Numbered from the stretch's first letter, positions 18,237-27,762 are shown. The stretch is DNA of 63,713 bases from CAZUZS01 sp964624795 (GCA_964624795.1 CAZUZS010000024.1:1-63713), one strand, 5' to 3'. Notes: a model not told the origin generated them from the letters alone. Translations and numbers: made by a program.

Positions 18237-19193
18237 CTAAAATTCCAATAGAACCTTCAGGGCTTCCGGTTTTTGGGCCAAGTGGAAAGCATCTTCCCAT
18301 TGCGCGACAGGAAATATGCCGCTGATCAGCGATTCGGTATCGACCGCCTTTTTCCGCAGGAAGTGCAGGGCGTCGGAAAACGAGCCGCAGCGCGAGCCGA
18401 GAACATTGATTTCGTTAATGACTACAGGCGCCAGATTAAAGGGGTGATCCTGAGCATAAGTGCTTTTCAGCACCAAAAAACCGCGGGGACGAACCATTTT
18501 CAAGCCCAGTTCCCACCCTGCCCACGAACCGGTGGCTTCCACCACCACATGAAAAGACTGCTCCGGGGAATCGAAATCTTTCAACAACACGCTCTGCAAA
18601 TTTGATTTTCGCAGAAGTCCTAATTTTTCCGGATGTTTGCCAACCAGCAGCAGGTTTTCAGTGTAGAGGCTCAGTACTTGCGCCACAAGTTGAGCGAGTT
18701 TGCCGTCTCCGAGGATCAGTACCCGGTATTCCGGCAGAATTTCCAGTTGCTCGATAATTTCGCAGGCAGCAGCCAGCGGCTCGGTGAATACTGCCGATAA
18801 CTCCCCCACATCACCGGGTACCACATGCAGGTTCTGAACCGGGAGCGTAACATACTCGGCCATTGCGCCATCCTTGTTGAGGATTCCCAGCACAGAGCGA
18901 TTGGGACAGTGCCTTCCTAAACCCTGCCGGCAAAAATCGCAATTACCACATGCCAGGTTAATTTCTCCGACAACATGTTTTCCAACCAGCGTGGGATTGG
19001 CCGCTCTTTCGACCCTGCCCACAAATTCGTGCCCAAGAATTCCGGTGAATCCCATGTAACCCCTCAGAATCTCCAGATCTGTGTTGCAGATGCCGGCATA
19101 GGACACCTTGATCAGCGCTTCCTTCCTCCCGGGCACAGGAATTTCGCTATCAACCAGTCCGAGCTTCTGACCATCAAACTGCAATGCTTTCAT
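18237..19193 (-). CDS. Zinc-dependent MDR alcohol dehydrogenase family protein
   Basis: A 318-residue medium-chain dehydrogenase/reductase. Catalytic zinc ligands are visible in AGICNTDLEI and GHEFVGRVE. The structural zinc site is CGNCDFCRQGLGRHC (about residues 85-100). The cofactor fold follows (RVLILGDGKLAQLVAQVL), with a GDGKLA variant instead of the usual GxGxxG. It probably oxidises an alcohol or polyol, substrate unknown. The ATG at 19193 is preferred because GGGAGAGG precedes it at good distance; the frame also has an upstream TTG at 19208. No partner genes indicate a pathway. Confidence 0.88.
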   Translation of the reverse strand: MKALQFDGQKLGLVDSEIPVPGRKEALIKVSYAGICNTDLEILRGYMGFTGILGHEFVGRVERAANPTLVGKHVVGEINLACGNCDFCRQGLGRHCPNRSVLGILNKDGAMAEYVTLPVQNLHVVPGDVGELSAVFTEPLAAACEIIEQLEILPEYRVLILGDGKLAQLVAQVLSLYTENLLLVGKHPEKLGLLRKSNLQSVLLKDFDSPEQSFHVVVEATGSWAGWELGLKMVRPRGFLVLKSTYAQDHPFNLAPVVINEINVLGSRCGSFSDALHFLRKKAVDTESLISGIFPVAQWEDAFHLAQKPEALKVLLEF

Positions 19194-19549
19194 CTTTTCC
19201 TCTCCCAATTAAGCATGGAATATACTTAATTCTTGGGGATGTGCAAAAAGGAAATTCAGATGGAAATGACGCTGTGGACCCGGTTTTATAGATGCGCGGA
19301 AATCAGGTTGCAGTCAGGCTGGTATGGTGGAGAGATAAGGTGGCGTCAAATGATTCCCTGCAAATAATGATAACCAATGGCTGCTAATCAATAACCATTC
19401 AGGATAGACAAAATACAATTTCACGAAGATTTTTTCGCCACGCGCTAAGTCCCAGGCACTGTGCTCCACACGTTTTTTCGACCGGGTTCCCCTTGATCGG
19501 GTCGAATAATCTGTGTATAATGCCGCTCAATAAAAATGGGATAAAATCT
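19194..19549. other. Divergent intergenic region, nothing recognised
   Basis: This 356-base region separates the minus-strand dehydrogenase from the plus-strand small membrane protein. It must hold promoters for both, but I could not identify convincing boxes, repeats or a small gene. Confidence 0.45.
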
Positions 19550-19813
19550 ATGTATTTTAGATATGCGTTTCTCGATAATAAATGGATATGGTTTCATATT
19601 CTCGTGGGCGGGACACTGGCGAAAATACTGCTCTATTGGACGGTTCCCCAACTTGCCTTTTTGTTGGTGGCCGGAATAGCGATTTCCTGGGAAATCCTGG
19701 AATACCTGACGGTCAATGTTCAGGAAAGATACGGCAGCAAAAAGCATTTCTACCTGGATTCGGCCGGAGATATCCTCGGCGCCACGCTCATGGCATTAAT
19801 CGTAGTGTGGTGA
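19550..19813 (+). CDS. Small predicted membrane protein
   Basis: An 87-residue protein with two or three hydrophobic segments: WIWFHILVGGTLAKILLYW, LAFLLVAGIAISWEILEYL and ILGATLMALIVVW. The WEILEY...YLDSAGDILGA pattern resembles VanZ-like or YjdF-like membrane proteins, in which acidic residues lie in or near helices, but the match is weak. The frame is open upstream to ATGs at 19493 and 19520. I prefer 19550 because the protein-like pattern starts there. The ribosome-binding site is poor. Function unknown. Confidence 0.55.
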   Translation: MYFRYAFLDNKWIWFHILVGGTLAKILLYWTVPQLAFLLVAGIAISWEILEYLTVNVQERYGSKKHFYLDSAGDILGATLMALIVVW

Positions 19814-19908
19814 AATCCGGCTGTCTTGCCGGACCTGCGTTCCCGGAAGTTGACTCCGGCGAATAAGGTCAATCCAGGATTCCGGCTTAATATTTTGACC
19901 GGCGTCCA

Positions 19909-21048
19909 CTAATCAACTTCGGACACTGTTTCCCGGTATTCGATTCCGCGTTTAGCCAGGTCTTTCAGCATGAAGTTCACGCATTTCGAATCCCGCCCTA
20001 TGAACTCCGGCGGCGAAATCCCCTTCTGGTCATATAGTCCGGCTACAATCATACGAACTGCGGTGGTTGCGGTGTAGCCGGTTGTCCGGGCCATGGAAGT
20101 TGTGTCGGTTTCAGGATTGTAATAATCGCAGAGATCGTAGGTATATCGCAATTTCTTGTTGTTTTTCTCGCCTTCAACTACGATTTGCATAACCGTGAGA
20201 TCCGCTTCGCCCTTTTTCAATTCCCACTTGGGGAACAACAGTTGCGAAGTAAAATCCAACGGGCGGATAGAAGCTCCATTGACCATCACCGGCTCCTGGC
20301 TGAAGAATCCGGTTTCGCGCAGCACCGCCATTTTTGCGATATGCCCGGGGTAGCGCAGGGTCTTTTCTTTCATGTTTGGCGCTTTTATGGTATCAATAAT
20401 GGTCCGGAGACCGTCAGTGTTGAATGATTCCAGGGTGCCGATTCCCGGGAAATCCATCAACTCCGGATCGGATAGCGCCGGACGTGTTACCAGCACGCCG
20501 TTCTCGACATAACGGGCGGGCCGGGTGTATTCTTCGATCACATCGACCGGAGAAAAGCCCGCTTTATATTCATAAGGCCATTCCCGCACCACCGGAAGAC
20601 CACCCACATATATGAGAACAGACTCGGTTTTATCAAGACTGCCGTTCACATGGGCCGCGAGCAGGTTGCTCATTCCGGGGGCTACGCCGCAATCCATCAC
20701 CGCAATCACATCGTTCTGTTTTGCCAAATCATCGAGAGGAAAAGGATCTTCCGCAAAAAAAGCGATATCGACGATGTTCCGGCCCGCTTCAATTACCGTT
20801 TTGAATGTTTGGTAGCCCATGAAACCGGGCACAGCATCCACTACCAGGTCGTAGCCGGATACCAGCTTCTTCAATTCCTTGCTGTCAGCTAAGTCGGCTT
20901 TAATCGTTTGGATGTCGGGATCTTTCTGCAGGCGGGAAAACGCCACTTCGTTTTTATCCGCAACAGTTACATTGAAATTCGAATCTTTGGCAAGGTCTGT
21001 GGCCATCGCGCTGCCCACCCTGCCACAACCCAGAATGATAATTCTCAT
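19909..21048 (-). CDS. Saccharopine dehydrogenase-family oxidoreductase
   Basis: A 379-residue protein with an N-terminal Rossmann fold (IIILGCGRVGSAMATDL) and the Sacchrp_dh_NADP and C-terminal catalytic domains. DCGVAPGMSNLLA (about residue 120) is typical of the family branch that includes lysine 6-dehydrogenase. It probably oxidises an amino acid such as lysine or a saccharopine-like compound with NAD(P). The start is supported by AAAAGGAG at a suitable distance. No lysine-pathway partner is adjacent, so substrate assignment remains open. Confidence 0.85.
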   Translation of the reverse strand: MRIIILGCGRVGSAMATDLAKDSNFNVTVADKNEVAFSRLQKDPDIQTIKADLADSKELKKLVSGYDLVVDAVPGFMGYQTFKTVIEAGRNIVDIAFFAEDPFPLDDLAKQNDVIAVMDCGVAPGMSNLLAAHVNGSLDKTESVLIYVGGLPVVREWPYEYKAGFSPVDVIEEYTRPARYVENGVLVTRPALSDPELMDFPGIGTLESFNTDGLRTIIDTIKAPNMKEKTLRYPGHIAKMAVLRETGFFSQEPVMVNGASIRPLDFTSQLLFPKWELKKGEADLTVMQIVVEGEKNNKKLRYTYDLCDYYNPETDTTSMARTTGYTATTAVRMIVAGLYDQKGISPPEFIGRDSKCVNFMLKDLAKRGIEYRETVSEVD

Positions 21049-21423
21049 AATATCGTGCTCCTTTTCAATTTCAGTTTAACCATCGGCCCACTTTACGAAA
21101 ATTCATTGCCGGGTTCAATTAAAATTTTACTCAGGCAGAAAATGGAAGCCGTGTTTGATCAGATCAGGAATGCCGAAAAGCGAGTGGTTCGCGCCGAAGA
21201 GGGTTGATCGAATTGAAGGATAATAACAAACTGCCGGTTTAAACAACTTCGAGGAGATTTTTGTGGATTCGACAGTCATCCTTAAATCCGCAGCCAAAGC
21301 GGGAGGTTTCAAATGTGGATAGAAATAATTTCAGAGGGATGCCTGTTATTTTGGGGATGGGAAAAAGATTAAAGAAAACGACCGTCCATGCGCTTTGCGA
21401 TTGCATTTTCGCCGCTGCTGCGC
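21049..21423. other. Intergenic spacer, nothing recognised
   Basis: A 375-base stretch between two minus-strand genes. Only short spurious frames are present. I see no hairpin with a T tract, RNA gene or mobile-element end. Confidence 0.5.
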
Positions 21424-22779
21424 TCACCGCTTATAATCTTCCTTGCGGATATTGAATTTTCTCATGCGGTACTGCAGCGTCTTGTAGGAAATTCCTAATT
21501 TTTGGGAAGCTTTTTTTATGGAACCATTGTAATCTTTTAGCGCTTCTACAATCATATCCAACTCCATGGCCGGTAGATCGGCTTGCTCCCTAAATTTGTC
21601 GGAACTTCCCGGGATCCTCGGCTGAGGCATCATCAGTGCATCCGGCCCCAACGTCTGAAGATCGCACAGAATAACCGATTTTTCGATAATGTTTTCCAGC
21701 TCCCGCACATTTCCAGGGTAGCCATATTTTTCAAGCCGTTCCAGGGCTGCCGAAGAAAGCTGCGGAGTCGGCCGGCTGTATTTTTCGGCAGCCTTCCGGA
21801 GAAAGTGCCTGGCCAGCAACGGAATGTCCTCGACACGCTCCCGCAGCGGCGGCAAATGAATTGCAAAAACGTTCAGCCGGTGAAACAGATCATTCCTGAA
21901 CAGGTTTTCACGGATTTTCCCCTCCAGGTTTTCGTTGGTTGCGGCAATAACCCGCACATCCAGTTTTATGGAATCGGTTCCGCCAACGCGCTCAACGGTT
22001 TTTTCCTGGAGCACCCGCATCAGCCGTACCTGGAGTGCAAGCGGCATGGCCCCGATTTCATCCAGAAAAATGGTGCCGTTCTGAGCCTGCTCGAACTTCC
22101 CTGCGTAAGAGCGTACAGCTCCGGTGAATGCGCCTTTCTGATGTCCGAACAGCTCGCTTTCGATTAGATTCTCAGGAATGGCACCGCAGTTGATCGCCAC
22201 AAACGGACCGTGCTGCCTGCTCCCGTTATAATGGATGGCTCGCGCCACAAGTTCCTTTCCCGTTCCGCTCTCCCCGGTGACCAGCACCGTTGCATCAATA
22301 TTTTTAATCCGGTCGATAAGCCGAAACAGCTCCTGCATCGGCTTGCTGGCACCAATCAGGTTGTGGTAGCCATATCGTTTGAATATCTCATTCTTGAGTT
22401 GGCGATTCTCCTGCAGCAGCCGGCTTTTCTCGGCCGCCCGCTGAACGACCCTGAGCAAGTCCTCCTTCCTGAACGGTTTTGTAAGATAATCATACGCGCC
22501 GGTCTTAATGGCGGATACGGCACCGGGAATTGTCCCAAAAGCCGTCATCAGCACAACCTGGATGTCGGGATTCATTTCCAGCGCCTCTTGCAGAACCGTC
22601 ATCCCGTCTATGCCCGGCATCTTCAGATCGGTCAGCACCAGGTGGCATTCCTCCTGCGAGATCCTGCGCAGTCCTTCTTCGCCATCCATAGCTGCCGTTA
22701 CATCATAACCGGCGTCAGTGAGGATTTCAGCCAGAATATCGCGCTGTGTCTGCTCGTCATCTATAACCAGAATTTTCAT
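21424..22779 (-). CDS. Sigma-54-dependent response regulator (NtrC family)
   Basis: A 451-residue activator with a receiver (MKILVIDDEQ, phospho-acceptor Asp in LVLTDLKMPG), an AAA+ domain with Walker A GESGTGKE, the sigma-54 loop GAFTGA and Walker B GTIFLDEIGA, and a Fis-like helix-turn-helix at the C-terminus (IKKASQKLGISYKTLQYRM). All hallmarks are intact. The cognate kinase is encoded just upstream on the same strand, and a secreted PDZ protein before that, so the trio is probably one envelope-stress-type regulon. This architecture matches ZraR-like systems by family, but the signal here is unknown. Confidence 0.93.
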   Translation of the reverse strand: MKILVIDDEQTQRDILAEILTDAGYDVTAAMDGEEGLRRISQEECHLVLTDLKMPGIDGMTVLQEALEMNPDIQVVLMTAFGTIPGAVSAIKTGAYDYLTKPFRKEDLLRVVQRAAEKSRLLQENRQLKNEIFKRYGYHNLIGASKPMQELFRLIDRIKNIDATVLVTGESGTGKELVARAIHYNGSRQHGPFVAINCGAIPENLIESELFGHQKGAFTGAVRSYAGKFEQAQNGTIFLDEIGAMPLALQVRLMRVLQEKTVERVGGTDSIKLDVRVIAATNENLEGKIRENLFRNDLFHRLNVFAIHLPPLRERVEDIPLLARHFLRKAAEKYSRPTPQLSSAALERLEKYGYPGNVRELENIIEKSVILCDLQTLGPDALMMPQPRIPGSSDKFREQADLPAMELDMIVEALKDYNGSIKKASQKLGISYKTLQYRMRKFNIRKEDYKR

Positions 22780-22808
22780 GCTTTCAATCTGCTGATCGAT
22801 TCAAGTTC

Positions 22809-22853
22809 ATTCTGTGACCAACCAAGATAATGCAATATTGCAGTTCACAGAAT
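22809..22853. promoter_or_regulatory. Inverted repeat between kinase and regulator
   Basis: ATTCTGTGA (22809-22817) is perfectly complementary to TCACAGAAT (22845-22853), and the loop contains the palindrome TGCAATATTGCA (22831-22842). It sits in the 124-base spacer upstream of the regulator gene. It could be an operator or an mRNA hairpin tuning regulator expression relative to the kinase. Confidence 0.4.
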
Positions 22854-22903
22854 CCTGCTAAAATGAAGTTAAAATATTAAACAAAAGATGGATCCAGGGT
22901 ATT

Positions 22904-24616
22904 TCATGAATCCCGGCCCGACAGCTCAATTTCAACCTCAGTGCCCTTTCCAATTTCGCTCCGCACCCTGATTTCGCCGCCATGTTCTTTCACGATTTTA
23001 TATGCTGTGGGCAAACCCAACCCGGTACCGGTGGATTTTGTCGTATAAAACAGGTCGAAGATATTTGACAATTCCTTCTCCGGAATCCCCCGTCCGGTGT
23101 CGCTGATAGTAATGGTGCGCCTCGCGGCATCGGTGGCAAGATGTAGCTCTCCGCCTCCCGGCATCGCCTGAATGGAATTCAGAATAATGTTCATCAGTAC
23201 GGTTTTCATTCGTTCCGGATCTACCGGCAACACCAGCGGTGTGGGAAAATGAGTACTGAGTGTAATATTTTCCGCCGCAAATTCACGGTTCAGCAGTTCC
23301 AGAACACCCTGAATCAGCTCGTTCAAATCGGTATCGTTTTTCTGCAAATTTTCACTTCTCACGAAGCTTAGAAAATTGTTTACGATTTTATCAAGGCGGC
23401 GGATTTCGCTCTGGACAGTCTGAATGTATTTCCGAACTTGTGTATCTTTGGCAGAAGCATATTTATCATGCAAATGATCAATGGTCAGGTTGATGGCGTT
23501 CAGCGGATTTTTTATCTCGTGCGCCACGGCAGCCGCCAATTGCCCCAGAGAAGCCAACCGCTCCTTGCGCTGCAGGATTTCCTCTTTTTCGCGATTTTTC
23601 TGCAGCTCTTTCACCATGTGGTTGAAAGAGCGCGTTAGATCCCCGATTTCATCCCGGCTTCTTGCCGGAACCGTGATTTCCAGGTTTCCGTTCACCACCC
23701 GGTCGAAGGAGTTTTTCAGCACACCAATTGGCCGCAGGAATCGATTCGAGACCAGCAAAATAACACCCATCGATACCAGAAAAATCAACAGGGTAATCAA
23801 TAAATTCTGGTTGCGGGCCGAGATCAGCGCCTCTTTCACCCCTTCCGCGTTATAATTATACTGCAAAATTCGCGGGGCGTTGGGAACGGAAAAATCGGGA
23901 ACGCGGAATGAAAAGGCAAGGCGGTGATCCGGATTATGCCAGACGCCGTCCACCGCCCGAACCTGAAATACCGAATCTTTCATATTACGGCTCACCTTAT
24001 TCAGGTTGATTTCTATGGTTTCCATTTTCGTCGACAGGGAATCGACGCCGGCGCCCAGGACCTGCACCCAATTCCCCGCACGATCCGTCCTTCGATTGAG
24101 TGCCGCTGCTTTCCCTGCAATAACTTTATGCTCGATTTTCTCCTCGATGTCTCTTTCGGACTTTTTATTCTTATACCGTAATATCCGCTGGGAGGGGGGA
24201 ACAATCCTGGTGATCTCCGAATCGTCCGTTATGAACGTACGGATATCTTTAATCATTTTTGCCCCGCCATCTAAATCCATTTCGGGAGGCAGACTTTTTA
24301 GAGAATGCGCACCCGGGAAATCCACCCTTATTTGAGAAAGGATGGAATCCCCGGTCGAAAGAAACTCAATCCCGTTGAAAACCGAGTCCGGCGCGGGTAA
24401 TTTTCCCTTCCACTCCGCCGGACTTTTCTTCTCAATTTCTCGCGCTACATCCATGTAGTAAATTTGTGTTGCCTTATTCATGGAATGAGAAAGGCGGTTA
24501 ATCTCCTGCAGTAGTTTTTGCTGCGTCCGGTTGGTAAAATAGAGCTGCAACGAAAGAACGACAGCCAATAAAACTGACAAGAGGAGAAATACTTTCGCCT
24601 TGATACTGAAATACAG
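22904..24616 (-). CDS. Membrane sensor histidine kinase
   Basis: An approximately 570-residue kinase. A first membrane helix lies near the N-terminus, followed by a periplasmic sensor region of about 230 residues, a second helix (LLITLLIFLVSMGVILLVS), a HAMP domain, HisKA with the acceptor His in AVAHEIKNPLN, and HATPase_c with NIILNSIQAM, DTGRGIP and GTGLGL. I extended it beyond the first conventional start (TTG at 24580). A strong GGAGG (24623-24627) lies six bases before an in-frame CTG at 24616 and three before an ATT at 24619. No ATG or GTG is available, and the extension adds the basic start expected before a membrane helix. Likely partner of the adjacent sigma-54 regulator. Confidence 0.88.
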   Translation of the reverse strand: MYFSIKAKVFLLLSVLLAVVLSLQLYFTNRTQQKLLQEINRLSHSMNKATQIYYMDVAREIEKKSPAEWKGKLPAPDSVFNGIEFLSTGDSILSQIRVDFPGAHSLKSLPPEMDLDGGAKMIKDIRTFITDDSEITRIVPPSQRILRYKNKKSERDIEEKIEHKVIAGKAAALNRRTDRAGNWVQVLGAGVDSLSTKMETIEINLNKVSRNMKDSVFQVRAVDGVWHNPDHRLAFSFRVPDFSVPNAPRILQYNYNAEGVKEALISARNQNLLITLLIFLVSMGVILLVSNRFLRPIGVLKNSFDRVVNGNLEITVPARSRDEIGDLTRSFNHMVKELQKNREKEEILQRKERLASLGQLAAAVAHEIKNPLNAINLTIDHLHDKYASAKDTQVRKYIQTVQSEIRRLDKIVNNFLSFVRSENLQKNDTDLNELIQGVLELLNREFAAENITLSTHFPTPLVLPVDPERMKTVLMNIILNSIQAMPGGGELHLATDAARRTITISDTGRGIPEKELSNIFDLFYTTKSTGTGLGLPTAYKIVKEHGGEIRVRSEIGKGTEVEIELSGRDS

Positions 24617-24685
24617 AATCCACCTCCACTTTGCTAAAAAAACCGTTTTCTGTAAAAACTACGCCCTGGCCGGCAAGATAGTCAA

Positions 24686-25654
24686 CTAAAATATATACAA
24701 TTCTTTTGTAAATTCCATCTTTTTGATGTTCTCACCCATAACGCGAATCTTATCTGTCTGAATCTTGATTTCGTCGTTGAGGTCATCCAATCTGATATCG
24801 AGATTTTCCATATTGTTATTCAAATTAAGCCATTTGCTATTATGTTCTTTCTTGCCCAAAACCACATTGGCCTGGCTAACCTTGCCTTTGCGCGAATACT
24901 TGATATCCACTTTCGTTTCAGGATCATAATAATTCAGAATCCGAACCAAGTCCCCGTAATCTTCAATTTTCTTTCCATTGATTTCAATCAGGATGTCCCC
25001 GGCCTGCAAACCGGCTTTTTCGGCGGGAGAATCTTTTACTACTTTTTCCACCAGCACGCCGTTCTTTACATCGAAATACTTCATCAACTGCTCGTTTAAG
25101 TCCTGAACTTCCACGCCCAGGTACCCCCCTTTACCACCATCACAGCCAAGCTTATTCAAAAAAATGTGCTTTGGCGCCCTCATGCCTGCCGGATGCCATG
25201 CAAATGCAAAATTAGAATCCGAATCGCCGCTGAAAAATTTCATCTTGTATTCACCCGGCTTCATTGGGGTTAATTTTGCCTGGAAGTCCTTTTTCTGCCC
25301 ATCCCGGTAAACCACAATGTCCACACTTTTGTCCTTGTCGGTTTTCGAGACAAGATCGCGAAGGCCATGCACATCCTCCACATTTTTGCCGCTAAATTTC
25401 ACAATGATATCATCCTTCTTCAAACCGATTTTCTCTGCCTCGCTGCCTTCCAGAACCTTTACAATTTCCGCACCGCCATCAAGTTTATACTTTTCCAGAG
25501 TTTCAGAGCTGGCATTCTCGACCATTACGCCCAGAACCGGCGTCTCCTCATCGTCAATCAAAATCTGCTTCTCAACATGGGTCTCAGTTGCAGAGAACGC
25601 GTATACGCTCATCATCATGATTGCCGCCAGCATTAGTGACAGATAGAATTTCAT
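24686..25654 (-). CDS. Secreted tandem-PDZ domain protein
   Basis: A 322-residue protein with a signal peptide (ending VYAFSA) and two PDZ domains: one around residues 35-130 (LGVMVENAS...EKIGLKKDDIIVKF) and one around residues 175-265 (GYLGVEVQDL...AEKAGLQAGDILIEING). No trypsin-like protease domain is present, so unlike DegP or DegS it should be a binding protein rather than a protease. The C-terminal segment is helical and charged. It has an excellent Shine-Dalgarno sequence (AAGGAGGT). It precedes a kinase and sigma-54 regulator on the same strand, suggesting a periplasmic sensor or effector of that system. Confidence 0.85.
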   Translation of the reverse strand: MKFYLSLMLAAIMMMSVYAFSATETHVEKQILIDDEETPVLGVMVENASSETLEKYKLDGGAEIVKVLEGSEAEKIGLKKDDIIVKFSGKNVEDVHGLRDLVSKTDKDKSVDIVVYRDGQKKDFQAKLTPMKPGEYKMKFFSGDSDSNFAFAWHPAGMRAPKHIFLNKLGCDGGKGGYLGVEVQDLNEQLMKYFDVKNGVLVEKVVKDSPAEKAGLQAGDILIEINGKKIEDYGDLVRILNYYDPETKVDIKYSRKGKVSQANVVLGKKEHNSKWLNLNNNMENLDIRLDDLNDEIKIQTDKIRVMGENIKKMEFTKELYIF

Positions 25655-25694
25655 TACGACCTCCTTTTTGCATTGTGTTTTTGCACCTCTTTAT

Positions 25695-25710
25695 AACATA
25701 ATTGGTGCCA
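25695..25710 (-). promoter_or_regulatory. Weak sigma-54 promoter candidate before PDZ gene
   Basis: On the minus strand the sequence reads TGGCACC-AATT-ATGTT, with a perfect -24 element but GT instead of GC at -12. It lies about 40 bases before the PDZ start codon. The adjacent NtrC-family regulator makes auto-regulated sigma-54 control plausible but unproven. Confidence 0.3.
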
Positions 25711-25754
25711 AAAACGAATGCCCAATAAAATCTACAAAAAATGAACTTCATAAA

Positions 25755-25806
25755 ATAAAAATACCCCATATAAGGCAAAATGTTGCCCGATTTGGGGTAT
25801 TTTTTC
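25755..25806. terminator. Strong bidirectional terminator
   Basis: ATACCCCA (25761-25768) pairs perfectly with TGGGGTAT (25793-25800), flanked by an A tract on one side and a T tract on the other that extend the stem. A smaller GGCAA/TTGCC hairpin sits in the loop. It should end minus-strand transcription from the ACT gene before the PDZ promoter. Confidence 0.85.
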
Positions 25807-25856
25807 TGTCCGGCTGGAATTCTTACTCACCGCCGCAAGCTGTCATTCCCGGCATA

Positions 25857-26246
25857 TCAAAATTGATGATTCCTGAATATCTCGAGCGCTAATTCCGGTT
25901 TGTCAACCTCCATAATAACCGTTCCCCTCTTCTGGTTGGATTCCAGGCTGCCGTAGAGATACTCGATATTTATGCCGGCGTTTCCCATTTTCAGGGTCAA
26001 TTCCATTAGTTTCCCAGGCTCGTTGGACAAAACCGCCCGGAGCACTTCTCTTTCATCTACCACATAATTGTTTTCTTTTAGCACCTGCGTGGCTTTTTCC
26101 GAATCCGACACATACAGCCTGGCACTGTCTCCAAATAATCCCACCGCATAAATGACAATATTCTTTTTCTTCAGAATCCGGAAGAGCTCTCCGGCCTCTT
26201 TCGGACGATTTTCCAGTATAACATACAATTCGGAAATTTTCTCCAT
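25857..26246 (-). CDS. Tandem ACT-domain protein
   Basis: A 129-residue protein made of two ACT domains: residues about 1-65 (ELYVILENRPKEAGELFRIL) and about 66-129 (LRAVLSNEPGKLMELTLKMG). ACT domains bind amino acids or other small ligands and regulate metabolic enzymes. With no catalytic domain, it may be a stand-alone regulatory subunit. It ends before a strong terminator, so it is transcribed separately from the PDZ-kinase-regulator group. Ligand unknown. Confidence 0.88.
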   Translation of the reverse strand: MEKISELYVILENRPKEAGELFRILKKKNIVIYAVGLFGDSARLYVSDSEKATQVLKENNYVVDEREVLRAVLSNEPGKLMELTLKMGNAGINIEYLYGSLESNQKRGTVIMEVDKPELALEIFRNHQF

Positions 26247-26385
26247 TCATGCCCCCGTTTTTATTGGTTGATATTGATGAATCGGAAAATCAGGGATTCC
26301 TGCTCTCCTTCGAATATGCCCAAGAAAAATGCTGCGCGTTCAGAGATCGTATAATCGCTAAAGCAAATCAGGCCCTTGGACGCAA

Positions 26386-27363
26386 TCACTCATTTGGAAA
26401 ATTGGCTTCCGTTTTGCTCTTGCCGGAAAATTTGCCCCAGGTGGAGCGAAGCACGGAACGGGATAATTTTCCGGGACTTCGGACTGCGGCATTCACGATT
26501 GCTTTGGAAATATTGCCCGCCGAATGCATGATGATCACGCTCAGCATTCTGGCCGCCTCTGCAGTTGCCGAACGGCGGATAAGCCGGCGTTCCTTTTTTG
26601 TCAATGCACCGCAATACTGTTTGGCGATTGCACCAATTCGCAGCGTTAGAAAAGCGTTAGCTGAGCCGGTAAGCAAAGAGTTGGTAATGATGCCGGCGAC
26701 TGTGCTTACTCCGGGGATAGCGCCGCCGAGGGTTCCGCCCAGAACACCGGTGATAACCGGTTCAACCTGCTCGCTGATATCCAGATCGTTCAGCTCACCT
26801 GCTACAAAAGCGGTTGCAGCTACATTGGCATAAAGCTGAAGGAGTGCCCGGGCCGATGGGCGCTGGTAATAAATGATCGCCACCTGCCACACCATTCGGA
26901 TCTGGGCAATAAGAACCGTGAAAGCATCCAGGCGCCCGGACTGCGATATGGCGGTGGTCACGAAAACCGTGGTGGCGCTCTTTCTGATTTTTTGAGTGGC
27001 GATCTCGTCAAGAGTTTTTACAGCTTGTTCGATTTCGCGGCGGTTTGAAAGATTTTGTCCCTGTAGATTGGCATTCTTTTTCAGCCGTTTGGCAAGCTGC
27101 TCCAGGAACAGCGTGTATTCTGCAGAATGATCGTTCTCAGGCGGCTGCAGCGCGCCGGGAAGCCGGAAATAGAAATAGACCGGAACAAAAATCAGAATAA
27201 GATAGATGGTCAATAATCCCCACAGCGTAATTTGTCCCAACAGTGGGTGAATTCCGGTCACGAGTTGAACTACCTGCGCCGTCTGGTTAATCAGAAAAAT
27301 GATAAAGAAGACAAGAATCAACAGACTGACCGAAAGTAATATGCGTCGAAAATAACCTGTCAC
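26386..27363 (-). CDS. DUF697 (YcjF-like) membrane protein
   Basis: A 325-residue protein with two N-terminal transmembrane helices (residues about 8-30 and 42-66), a charged helical middle, then a DUF697-like region (TTAISQSGRLDAFTVLIAQIRMVWQVAIIYYQRPS) and a Gly-rich hydrophobic segment (VLGGTLGGAIPGVSTVAGIITNS, about residues 210-232). Its C-terminus is basic. DUF697 proteins are often associated with GTPases or stress, but no GTPase is adjacent here. Function unknown. Confidence 0.8.
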   Translation of the reverse strand: MTGYFRRILLSVSLLILVFFIIFLINQTAQVVQLVTGIHPLLGQITLWGLLTIYLILIFVPVYFYFRLPGALQPPENDHSAEYTLFLEQLAKRLKKNANLQGQNLSNRREIEQAVKTLDEIATQKIRKSATTVFVTTAISQSGRLDAFTVLIAQIRMVWQVAIIYYQRPSARALLQLYANVAATAFVAGELNDLDISEQVEPVITGVLGGTLGGAIPGVSTVAGIITNSLLTGSANAFLTLRIGAIAKQYCGALTKKERRLIRRSATAEAARMLSVIIMHSAGNISKAIVNAAVRSPGKLSRSVLRSTWGKFSGKSKTEANFPNE

Positions 27364-27762
27364 TTGGGATTCCCTGGTATCAAAAAATTTATGAAATATT
27401 CTAAGCCCCGGCTTCTGCTCTTCAAATACTAATTTCGGTTATTGCGTTCACGCCGTCAATAAGAATATAGACTGCATTCCCTTTAGCCTCAAGAACTAAA
27501 TTCCCAATCTTTATTCTAATGGGAAGGAATGAATTTTTCGCCGAAACCCGAAGTCCTGCTGCACCAAAATGGAGGCAGTGCTGCCGAAATGTTCTCTGGA
27601 TCGGGCTGTGTTTCAAGTTGAGGATGCTTCAACCGGGCACGAACGCCTGACCGGATCGTAGTTGATTGGTTTTCTGAAAAAAAAACATTGGTTACCCCAC
27701 ATTCGGAATTTATATTAAGGAAAGTCAAGTCTAAATCCATCTTCGGTGAAAGGGAAATGCTC
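27364..27762. other. Divergent intergenic region, nothing recognised
   Basis: A 399-base stretch between the DUF697 gene (minus) and the VOC lipoprotein gene (plus). It must hold both promoters. Small frames in it have no protein-like features, and I see no RNA element or repeats. Confidence 0.45.

Noticed and set aside
27422..27616. 64-codon minus-strand frame
   Set aside because: No recognisable family, poor start context, in a divergent promoter region.
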